The notes below the pieces were generated by a model, which made no database searches, was not told where the DNA came from, and saw only the letters and a program-made list of their open reading frames with translations. From the NCBI RefSeq assembly GCF_002847505.1, contig NZ_MXAV01000013.1, forward strand, positions 1-64,000: 64,000 nucleotides of DNA, given 5' to 3'. The translations under genes and the position numbers were made by a program. This document shows positions 47,746 to 57,000 of this stretch, piece after piece. The stretch's first letter is position 1. Each line of letters starts with the position of its first letter. Origin of the DNA: Acidithiobacillus marinus. Its GTDB lineage: Bacteria > Pseudomonadota > Gammaproteobacteria > Acidithiobacillales > Acidithiobacillaceae.

Positions 47746-48113
47746 GATTTGGAGGGCTCCCGGGGCTGTAGTTGCATGAGTTGACGAAATTCGGCGATGT
47801 CCGGGGCCAGAGCGGCATTGGCTTTGGCTTCCATGGCTTCATAGCGGCGCAGTACTTCTTCACCCATTTCCGTCAGGTGAGCACCACCACCATGACTGCC
47901 ACCGGTGGCAGTGCTGACCACGGGGCTGAGGAAGCTGTGATTCATCGTATCCACCAATAACCAGGCGCGCCGATAGCTCATCTGCATACAGCGGGCCGCC
48001 GCCGAAATGGAACCGGTTTCGCGAATGTGACGAAGTAATTCGGCTTTACCGGGGCCCATGGCGATGGCTTCCGCCAGTAAAACCCGCAGGCGTGGTTGCA
48101 GAGTTTCGCTCAT
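47742..48113 (-). CDS. ModE-type winged-helix DNA-binding protein without molybdate-binding domain
   Basis: 123 residues. It has the ModE N-terminal helix-turn-helix pattern: LRHIRETGSISAAARCMQMS (20), then YRRAWLLVDTMN, GGSHGGGAHLTEMGEEVLRRY (GGSHGGGAHL, TEMGEEVLRRY). ModE proper continues with two molybdate-binding (mop/DiMOP) domains; none is present here. It may be a stand-alone regulator with a different ligand. It sits between yheT and ilvA with four-base overlaps on both sides. Confidence 0.87.
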   Translation of the reverse strand: MSETLQPRLRVLLAEAIAMGPGKAELLRHIRETGSISAAARCMQMSYRRAWLLVDTMNHSFLSPVVSTATGGSHGGGAHLTEMGEEVLRRYEAMEAKANAALAPDIAEFRQLMQLQPREPSKS

Positions 48114-49075
48114 GGGTTGTTCCTCCCTTCAAAAAAATCCAGCAATGTGTTCGGTAACCAATCCAGATGACCCGGAAAAGGTCCGGTCATAAAGCCCACA
48201 TGGCCTCCATGCTGGGTGACACAAGCTGTCATGACCGGACTTAATACCGCCGCACGCACACTGGCGATGGGCACAATCGGGTCATCCTCGCTATGCAGGA
48301 GCAAAGTAGGCACCTGGATGTGGCGTAACAGCGGCGCTGATGAGCCTTTTTCCCAGAAAACCTGAGCCCCCGCGAAACCATGTACGGGTGCCGTGAAGTA
48401 TTCATCAAAATCATACAGATTTCTGGCCAAAAAAACCTGGGTCCAGTCGGCCATTTCCGGGTGACGCTGCTGAAAACGGCGAGCCGTTTTTTTCATGTTG
48501 ATCAGAAAGTAACGATTGTAAAAACGAATGGATCCCTGTTGTAAAAATTCCGCCGTAGCAACCAGGTCAACGGGCGCGCAAACCCCCGCTGCTTTACTCA
48601 GGACCTGTTCGGCGCTGCTACCCTGTTCACCCAGGTATTTCAGCAGGGCATTGCCGCCCAGGGAGACCCCCACGCCATAGCGCTGGCGGTCGGGCAGGAG
48701 TGCGGCGACCTTTTCCAGCATCCAGGCGATTTCCGCACTATCGCCGGCATGATAACTGCGGGGGAGGCGGTTATCGATGCCGCCACAACCCCGGAAATTG
48801 ATGAAACAACCGCCCCAACCCCGTTGCTGCAGGGCCACCGCCAGCGCCAGGGCGTAATGCCCCCGGGAACTACTGCCGAGGCCATGAAAAAGAATGACGA
48901 CGGGTGCGGCCGCCGCTGGGGCATCTATCCAGTCAACGGCCACCTGGTCCTGATCGGGGGTGGTCCAGATCTCGCGACGGAAAGATATCTTTCCCGAGCG
49001 CGCGAAAAAAGGGGCCCATACGGTCTGCAGATGCCCACCCCGGGACCACCAGGGCGGCTGAAAGTCACAGGACAA
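48110..49075 (-). CDS. yheT: Alpha/beta-hydrolase, YheT/EMB8 family
   Basis: 321 residues. The family start FQPPWWSRGGHLQTVWAPFF (20), oxyanion-type VVILFHGLGSSSRGHYA, FINFRGCGG, nucleophile elbow GVGVSLGGNALLKYLGE, catalytic Asp HSEDDPIVP and His QHGGHVGFM are all present. YheT-type esterases act on small esters or lipids; the natural substrate is unknown. The next gene starts inside its stop (ATGA). Confidence 0.9.
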   Translation of the reverse strand: MSCDFQPPWWSRGGHLQTVWAPFFARSGKISFRREIWTTPDQDQVAVDWIDAPAAAAPVVILFHGLGSSSRGHYALALAVALQQRGWGGCFINFRGCGGIDNRLPRSYHAGDSAEIAWMLEKVAALLPDRQRYGVGVSLGGNALLKYLGEQGSSAEQVLSKAAGVCAPVDLVATAEFLQQGSIRFYNRYFLINMKKTARRFQQRHPEMADWTQVFLARNLYDFDEYFTAPVHGFAGAQVFWEKGSSAPLLRHIQVPTLLLHSEDDPIVPIASVRAAVLSPVMTACVTQHGGHVGFMTGPFPGHLDWLPNTLLDFFEGRNNP

Positions 49076-49077
49076 CG

Positions 49078-49287
49078 CTAATCTTCGATGTAGGCGTCGT
49101 GCTGACGGAGGTAAGCCTCAAGCTCATCAATACAGCTTCCGCAGCCACCGCCGCATCCCGCATGGACCATCAACAGTTCCATGAAGGGGAGGGGCTCAGC
49201 GCGTTGGCGCTCCAGAATTTCCATAAATGTGGCAGCCGAACAGCAGCAATAAGGGCTGTCATCGACTTCCTCGGGTGCGGCAGACAT
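49078..49287 (-). CDS. Small BFD-like [2Fe-2S] protein
   Basis: 69 residues from the ATG at 49287 (AGGTGAAAG upstream). Four cysteines appear in a BFD-like arrangement: YCCCSAATFMEILERQRAEP (20) with the first Cys group, then VHAGCGGGCGSCIDELEAYL (20) with the CGxC pair. Bacterioferritin-associated-ferredoxin-like domains bind a [2Fe-2S] cluster. The first cluster has CCC in place of the usual CxC, so the ligand choice is unclear. It leads a four-gene operon (three-base gap to yheT), behind a palindromic promoter element. Confidence 0.75.
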   Translation of the reverse strand: MSAAPEEVDDSPYCCCSAATFMEILERQRAEPLPFMELLMVHAGCGGGCGSCIDELEAYLRQHDAYIED

Positions 49288-49354
49288 GGTAAAACTTTCA
49301 CCTCTTGGCAACTGATGCTGGAACAACCTCATACAGTAGCCATTGAGCGCATAA

Positions 49355-49371
49355 GGTGCAAGACTTGCACC
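49355..49371. promoter_or_regulatory. 17-bp palindrome, candidate operator of the BFD-yheT-modE-ilvA operon
   Basis: GGTGCAAG and CTTGCACC are perfect inverted repeats around one central base. On the minus strand the right half contains TTGCAC, followed at 17-base spacing by TACTGT, so a protein bound here would meet RNA polymerase. The regulator is unknown. Confidence 0.5.
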
Positions 49372-49510
49372 GTGATTTTATCGATGTTTTTTCGCTGAGG
49401 TGGTTTTTTGGGCCTTGGGGCTGGTAAACTCTGAATCATCCTATAAAATGCGTGTATCGGCTGAACTGGAGCAGGTGGTTATGGATGAGGCAGGACTTTG
49501 CGGATGAACA

Positions 49511-49566
49511 CTGTCATAAAAAGTTCATAAAACTGCCGCACTATTGTCACATTTGTGAGTCATAAT
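49511..49566 (+). promoter_or_regulatory. Tandem PhoB-box-like promoter of olsB-olsA
   Basis: Four 7-mers at exact 11-base steps: CTGTCAT (49511-49517, the perfect consensus), AGTTCAT (49522-49528), CTGCCGC (49533-49539) and TTGTCAC (49544-49550), separated by A/T-rich 4-mers. CATAAT (49561-49566) follows ten bases after the last box, the normal -10 position for PhoB-activated promoters. Confidence 0.72.
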
Positions 49567-49605
49567 AAGGAAGGTTTGCTATCGTTTTTGCACGGAGAGT
49601 CCTGC

Positions 49606-50382
49606 ATGTTAAGCACTCAATCTCACGGCAGTACTGATCACTTGACCAAGAAAAAAGATCGTTCCTTGCGACTTTATCTGGCCCAGCATCAGGACGAAGT
49701 GGAGGCGGCGCAGCGTTTGCGTTATGAAGTATTCAGTGCCGAATATGGCGCCCAGCTCAGCGGCGGTCCTGGTATGGATCAGGATGAGTATGATCCCTTC
49801 TGTGAACATCTGATTGTGGAAGATGAGAACCGTCAGGAGGTGGTCGGGACTTACCGCCTGTTTCTCCCCGAAAAAGTCCCTTCGGTGGGTCGTTATTATG
49901 CCGAGACTGAATTTGACCTGTCTCGCCTGCTCGCTCTGAATGCCCGCATCATGGAACTGGGCCGCTCCTGCGTGCATCCCGACTATCGTCAGGGAGCGGT
50001 GATTGCTTTGCTCTGGTCGGGATTGGCCGAGGCCATGTCCATGTGGCAGATCGATTACCTGATGGGTTGCGCCAGCGTCCACAGTACCGATGGTCCGGCG
50101 CTGGGCGCTCTCTATCAGCAGCTGCAGCAATATCTGACCCCCCAGGAGCAGCGGGTGTTTCCGCTGCGGGCAGTGCCGGGCTTTGATGTGCAGGCGCAAG
50201 TCGCCCCTGCCTCTCTGCCATCCCTGCTGAAGGGTTATTTGCGGGCGGGAGTCCGGGTGGGGGGAGAGCCTTTCTGGGATCCTCAATTCCACTGTTCCGA
50301 CTTTTTTGTCTGGTGTGAATCGAGCCTCATTACCCCCCGTTATCAGCAGCGCTTTCTGGAACCGGTAGGTCCCAAAAAATGA
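49606..50382 (+). CDS. olsB: Lyso-ornithine-lipid synthase (OlsB, ornithine N-acyltransferase)
   Basis: 258 residues from the ATG at 49606 (GGAGAG upstream); the GTG at 49555 lies upstream of the predicted transcription start. GNAT/OlsB landmarks: AQRLRYEVFSAEYG, MDQDEYDPFCEHLIV, VVGTYRLFLPE, MELGRSCVHPDYRQGAVIAL (20), LLWSGLAEAM, and LMGCASVHSTDGPALGALYQ (20). OlsB transfers a 3-hydroxyacyl chain from acyl-ACP to ornithine. It is followed with a four-base overlap by a PlsC-type acyltransferase that fits OlsA. Ornithine lipids are phosphorus-free, and the promoter carries Pho-box-like repeats. Confidence 0.85.
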   Translation: MLSTQSHGSTDHLTKKKDRSLRLYLAQHQDEVEAAQRLRYEVFSAEYGAQLSGGPGMDQDEYDPFCEHLIVEDENRQEVVGTYRLFLPEKVPSVGRYYAETEFDLSRLLALNARIMELGRSCVHPDYRQGAVIALLWSGLAEAMSMWQIDYLMGCASVHSTDGPALGALYQQLQQYLTPQEQRVFPLRAVPGFDVQAQVAPASLPSLLKGYLRAGVRVGGEPFWDPQFHCSDFFVWCESSLITPRYQQRFLEPVGPKK

Positions 50383-51290
50383 GATGGCGTAAACAAACGC
50401 CCGCACCGGTGCTGATTCACTATCCGGGGCGGCGTTTGCGACGCTTGCGCCCCAATGCCATGCGCCGCTTCTGGCGTCTTCCTTTGCTGGTTTTTTACCT
50501 GTTGCTGGCCTATCCGCTGGCGCTGTGGACCTGTGCCCGCAAGGCGCAGCCTGATGCCATGAGTTATCGGGCTTTTGCCTGGTGGAGTCGCCGCGCCCTG
50601 CGGGTTCTGGGTATCCGCCTGCGGGTGGACGGTAAAATCCCTGAGAAGCCGGTCATGGTTGCAGCCAATCACGTATCCTATCTCGACATTCTTGCTCTGG
50701 CGACCTTGATTCCCGGCCGTTTCGTGGCCAAAAAGGAAATGCGCAACTGGCCATTTTTCGGAATCATGGGCGAATGGTTGGGAACACTGTTCATTGATCG
50801 CAGTGACGCCCGCGCCAGTCAACGGACCATGCGTCAGGCCAGCGAGATCATTGTGGCGGGAACCAGTGTGGTGCTGTTTCCGGAGGGGACCACCAGTAAT
50901 GGTAAAGCGGTGGGTGAGTTTTACGCCGCGCCTTTTGAAACGGCGGCTGTTGCCCATGCCGAGACCATTCCGGTGGCGCTGCGCTACGAGGATGTGCTGC
51001 GCCCGGGACAACCCGATGTTTTATGTCCTTTTATTGGTGACGACAGCTTGTTCGGTCATCTCTGGCGACTGGCGGCGGCCGCTCCCTTGACCCTTCGCGT
51101 GGAGTTTCTTCCGGCCCTGCCTCCTGAGCTGGGACGTCGGCAGTTGGCTCAAAATGCGCGCCTGGCCATCAGTGATGCCTTGCAGCGCATGGAACAGGGC
51201 GCTTCCGTCACTTATTTGCCGACCCACCGTTCCCGACGCCATCCTTTCCGTGATGCCTGGGCCGCCTGGCGGCGCGGTCATGGGGCCTGA
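50379..51290 (+). CDS. olsA: PlsC-type acyltransferase, probable OlsA (O-acylation of lyso-ornithine lipid)
   Basis: 303 residues with an N-terminal membrane helix (LPLLVFYLLLAYPLALW) and the acyltransferase motifs: NHVSYLD (HX4D), FFGIMGEWLGTLFIDRSDA (block II), and VVLFPEGTTSNG (block III). Coupling to olsB (ATGA overlap, 50379-50382) makes OlsA the best reading; a general 1-acylglycerol-3-phosphate acyltransferase is the alternative. It ends 11 bases before the long nested hairpin. Confidence 0.82.
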   Translation: MRWRKQTPAPVLIHYPGRRLRRLRPNAMRRFWRLPLLVFYLLLAYPLALWTCARKAQPDAMSYRAFAWWSRRALRVLGIRLRVDGKIPEKPVMVAANHVSYLDILALATLIPGRFVAKKEMRNWPFFGIMGEWLGTLFIDRSDARASQRTMRQASEIIVAGTSVVLFPEGTTSNGKAVGEFYAAPFETAAVAHAETIPVALRYEDVLRPGQPDVLCPFIGDDSLFGHLWRLAAAAPLTLRVEFLPALPPELGRRQLAQNARLAISDALQRMEQGASVTYLPTHRSRRHPFRDAWAAWRRGHGA

Positions 51291-51300
51291 ATGTATTCTT

Positions 51301-51494
51301 GCCCCGGCGGGGATGGCATAGGGGATTTGCCGCGACTGTGATCCGCGCCGTTGTTGTTCTTGGTGAAATCCCGCGCCCGGCAGGCGAACTGTTTGAGCCC
51401 GTAGGGCGAGTTTTCGCCTGACAGCGGGATGAGCCTTAGAACAACAGGCAAGGAACGTTGGAGCAAAAATCCCCTATGCCATCCCCGTCGGGGC
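51301..51494. repeat. 194-bp nested inverted-repeat element between convergent genes
   Basis: The ends (51301-51328 and 51467-51494) are 28-bp inverted repeats with one mismatch. Inside lie further matching arms: GTTGTTCT (51353-51360)/AGAACAAC (51438-51445), ATCCCGC (51368-51374)/GCGGGAT (51424-51430), CAGGCGAA (51381-51388)/TTCGCCTG (51413-51420), and GCCC-GTA-GGGC (51397-51407). The whole unit can fold as one long hairpin on either strand. It exactly fills the space between olsA and hemE and may act as a bidirectional terminator, a MITE-like element, or a structured RNA. Confidence 0.75.
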
Positions 51495-51513
51495 GCGACT
51501 AGATCACTCAGTC

Positions 51514-52584
51514 TCAAACGGTTTGTTTTGCTTGACCCCAGTGGTGGACCGTATCTATCAGTGTGCTGACATTTTCGATAGGGGTTTGCGGAGTAATACC
51601 ATGCCCCAGATTGAAAATATGACCGGCTCCGGGGCCATGACTCTCCAGAATCCGCAGGGCTTCCTGATGCACGCCGGCACTGCTGCCATAGAGGGCAATA
51701 GGATCCATATTGCCTTGCAGGGCGACCTTCTGCCCTAAACGCTGACGGGCCATACCCAGTTCGGTACTCCAGTCGAGACCCAGCACATCGGCACCACTGT
51801 CGGCCATGGCTTCCAGCCAGTTACCCCCGCCCTTGGTGAAGAGGATGACGGGAACGGTGCGACCCTCGGACTCCCGGTGGAGTCCGGCAATAATCCGAGT
51901 CATATAGGCCAGTGAGAATTCCTGATAGGCAGGGGTGCTGAGGCTGCCGCCCCAGGTGTCAAAGAGCATCACCGCCTGGGCACCGGCAGCAATTTGGGCA
52001 TTCAGATAGGCGCTTACCGCATCGGCAAGATGAGCCAGCAAGCGATGCAGGGTCGCGGGGTCACTGTACAGCAGCCCCTTGATGTGGATGAAATCGCGAC
52101 TGCCCCGTCCTTCAATCATGTAGCAGGCCAGTGTCCAGGGGCTGCCGGCAAAACCGATGAGGGGTACCCGTCCGTTGAGTTCACGACGGATCAGGCGCAG
52201 GGCATCCATGACAAAACGCAGTTCCGTTTCCGGGTCGGGCTGGCTGAGGCGGGCAATATCGGCCGCCGAGCGCAGAGGATTCGCAAAAACCGGGCCTTCG
52301 CCCTCCTGAAAACTCAAGCCCAGCCCCATCACATAAGGGATGGTGAGTATGTCCGAGAAGAGAATGGCCGCATCCAGAGGAAAACGGTCGATGGGTTGCA
52401 GGGTGACTTCGCAGGCCAGCTCCGGCGTGGTGCAGAGGGTCAGAAAGTCACCGGCCCGGGCGCGGGTGGCGCGATATTCCGGCAGATAGCGACCGGCCTG
52501 ACGCATGAGCCAGACCGGTACCTGATCCACTTCCTGCTGCAGGCAGGCGCGCAGGAAACGGTTGTTATCCAAAGCAGTAGCCAT
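51514..52584 (-). CDS. hemE: Uroporphyrinogen decarboxylase
   Basis: 356 residues, normal length. Signature [17 protein letters not shown] (Arg-rich substrate site), [44 protein letters not shown], and the C-terminal [18 protein letters not shown] (18) confirm HemE. It makes coproporphyrinogen III, the substrate of HemF encoded at 19118-20008. It starts two bases after the gltD stop, so it is the tail of the gltBD operon. Confidence 0.98.
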   Translation of the reverse strand: MATALDNNRFLRACLQQEVDQVPVWLMRQAGRYLPEYRATRARAGDFLTLCTTPELACEVTLQPIDRFPLDAAILFSDILTIPYVMGLGLSFQEGEGPVFANPLRSAADIARLSQPDPETELRFVMDALRLIRRELNGRVPLIGFAGSPWTLACYMIEGRGSRDFIHIKGLLYSDPATLHRLLAHLADAVSAYLNAQIAAGAQAVMLFDTWGGSLSTPAYQEFSLAYMTRIIAGLHRESEGRTVPVILFTKGGGNWLEAMADSGADVLGLDWSTELGMARQRLGQKVALQGNMDPIALYGSSAGVHQEALRILESHGPGAGHIFNLGHGITPQTPIENVSTLIDTVHHWGQAKQTV

Positions 52585-52586
52585 GC

Positions 52587-54011
<1,425 letters not shown>

Positions 54012-57000
54012 TCAGCTGGCTTCTTCCAGCAGGACATCGAGCTTCGCCGCCTTAGGCACGACGAGCCAGACATCACGAATGAAATGAGACCAGTCTTTCA
54101 GCAGGCTGGCCGCGTATGTGCTGCCGGTTTGCGCCACATGGGTTTCCACATGGCGGCGCAGCAGGGCGGCATAACCGCGCATGGATTCGGTTTCGATACG
54201 ATGGCAGTTGACCAGTTCGCCATTGACCTGATCAGCAAACTGACGGGCCTGATCGCGGACAAAAGCCAGACCGCCGGTCATACCTGCACCAAAATTGACA
54301 CCCACGGAACCGAGAATGATGACCTGACCACCGGTCATATACTCGCAGGCATGATCTCCGGCACCTTCAACGACGGCTATGGCACCGGAGTTGCGCACTG
54401 CAAAGCGTTCTCCGGCGCGTCCGGCAGCAAACAAGCGGCCTCCCGTCGCACCATAGAGGCAGGTGTTGCCCATGATGGCGGAATCCTGGCTGGCATAATG
54501 GGTGCCTGCGGGCGGGGCAATGACCAGGGTGCCGCCATTCATGGCCTTACCCACATAATCATTGGCATCGCCGTGCAGTTGCAGGGTCATGCCCTGCACG
54601 CAGAAGGCACCAAAAGATTGGCCAGCGGTTCCGGTCAATTCGACATGAATGGCATCGTCGCGCAACCCGTTATTGCCATAGCGTTGGGCAATTTCCCCAG
54701 CCAGACGCGCACCGATGGAACGGTTGACGTTGCGAATAGGGTAATGCAGGCGCGTAGGTATCTGCTCTTCGAGTGCTGGCCGGGCATCCTTAACCATCTG
54801 TTCGGCCAGTTCGCCTTTATCAAAGGGCGGATTGCGGTCCTGGGTATGGTAATTGACATCGGCATTTTCCAGTTGGGCATTGGCGAGCAAAGGCAGCAGA
54901 TTCAGACGCTCCTGCTTTTCTGTCCGGGCACCGCCGACCTCCAGTAGCTGGCTGGCGCCAATGAGTTCATCAAAACGCCGGATACCCAGCTCGGCCATGA
55001 TCTGCCGGGCTTCTTCAGCGACAAAGCGGAAGTAGTTGATGGCCATTTCCGGAAGGCCGGTAAAATGCTTGCGCAGGGTTTCATCCTGGGTGGCGATACC
55101 CGTGGCACAGTTGTTGAGGTGGCAGATGCGCAGATATTTGCAACCCAGGGCAATCATCGGCGCGGTACCAAAACCAAAGCTTTCGGCCCCCAGTAGAGCG
55201 CCCTTGATGACGTCCAGGCCGGTTTTGAAGCCGCCGTCAGCCTGCAGCCGGACCCGGTGGCGTAACTGATTGCGGCGCAAAGTTACTTGTGTTTCGGCAA
55301 GACCTAACTCCCAGGGCGATCCCGCATATTTCACCGAGGTCAGGGGGCTGGCGCCGGTACCACCATCATAACCGGCAATGGTGATGCGGTCGGCATAGGC
55401 CTTGGCAACGCCGGCAGCAATGGTTCCGACACCGGCTTCTGACACCAGCTTCACCGAGACATAGGCCCGGGGATTGATCTGCTTCAGGTCAAAAATAAGC
55501 TGGGCCAAATCTTCGATGGAGTAAATGTCGTGGTGGGGCGGGGGGCTGATCAGCGCCACGCCTTCCTTAGCATAGCGCAGGCGGGCAATGATGCCGCTGA
55601 CTTTATGGCCGGGCAGCTGGCCGCCTTCACCGGGTTTGGCGCCCTGGGCGACTTTGATCTGCAACTCTTCGGCATTGACTGCATATTCCGGCGTTACACC
55701 AAAGCGTCCAGAAGCAATTTGCTTGATTTTGCTGACCTTGTTGTTGTGATAACGAGCCGGGTCTTCGCCCCCTTCACCGGAATTAGAGCGACCGCCGATG
55801 CTGTTCATGGCAATGGCCAGGGCTTCGTGGGCTTCGGGAGACAGCGCACCCAGGGACATGGCGGCTGTGTCAAAGCGCGGGGTGATGGCTTCGATGGGTT
55901 CCACTTCACTGAGGGAAATGGGTTGGGCGGATTTTTTGAGCTGCAGCAGATCGCGCAAATTGGTCACCGGACGTTCGTTGACCAGCCCGGAAAATACCTG
56001 ATAATCGGCATAACGTCCGGATTTGACCGCCGTTTGCAGACTCTGGACGACATCGGGGTGATAGGCGTGATATTCGCCGCCATTCACATATTTGAGCAAA
56101 CCCCCAACGGGCAGGGTTTTTCTGGGAATGAAAGCGTCACGCACCTGCTGGCGGATGTCGTTTTCCAAGAGTTCAAAGCTGGCGCCACCAATTCGGCTGA
56201 CGGTCCCCTTGAAGCAGCGTTCCACGACCAGCTCATCCAGACCCAGGGCTTCAAAAAGCTGGGTGCTGCGATAAGAGGCAAGGGTGGATATACCCATTTT
56301 CGAGAGGATTTTGTAGAGCCCCTTATCGATGCCTTTACGGTAATTTTCTAGCGCTTTGTTTTCGGTCAGAGGCTGGCTGAAGGCGTGGCGTTCCAGCAGA
56401 CTGCGGACAATGGCATAACTGAGGTACGGATAAACGGCGGTTGCCCCGTAACCGATCAGGGTGGCAAATTGATGGGGATCGCGGGCATGAGCGGTGGCCA
56501 CCACAATATTGGCTTTAGTCCGCAACCCGGCGTTAATGAGGGCATGATGCACCGCGCCCACGGCCATGAGGGCCGGAATGTAAAGACGATCCCGCTCCAG
56601 GGCATGGTCCGAGAGCACCAGGATGACCGCTCCATGGCGCACGGCGCTAATGACTTCTTCGCAGAGGGCTTCAATGGCCCCGCCCAGGTTGCTGTCGGCG
56701 GCGGAATAGCAGAGATCAAAGCTCTGGCTGCGAAAAGCCGGTTCCGTGCGGCTGGTCAGGGCCGCAAAAGTGGCATCCGACAGTACCGGTGAGTGAATTT
56801 CGATGCGCCGCGCATATTCGGGACGTTCGGCAAACAGATTGCTCTCGCTGCCGATCACCGTATTCAAAGACATCACCAGCGCTTCGCGCAGGGGGTCAAT
56901 GGGGGGGTTGGTCACCTGGGCAAACTGCTGGCGGAAATAATCGGCAATATGGCGTTTTTGGCTGGACAGCACCGCCATGGGGGTATCATCACCCATGGAA

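Larger units (their letters stand above)
49288..49605. promoter_or_regulatory. Divergent control region between the BFD-like operon and olsB-olsA
   Basis: 318 bases without a supported gene. It holds the palindrome GGTGCAAGTCTTGCACC (49355-49371, minus reading; its right half could act as the -35 TTGCAC, with TACTGT 17 bases on, of the minus operon) and the Pho-box-like repeats of olsB. A 19-codon frame (about 49448-49507) was seen but has no support. Confidence 0.6.

Noticed and set aside
49448..49507. 19-codon frame upstream of the olsB Pho box
   Set aside because: Too short, without RBS or conservation evidence; probably chance.
51278..51517. 79-codon minus-strand frame in the olsA-hemE gap
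   Set aside because: The sequence is explained by the nested inverted-repeat element; no RBS or protein family recognised.
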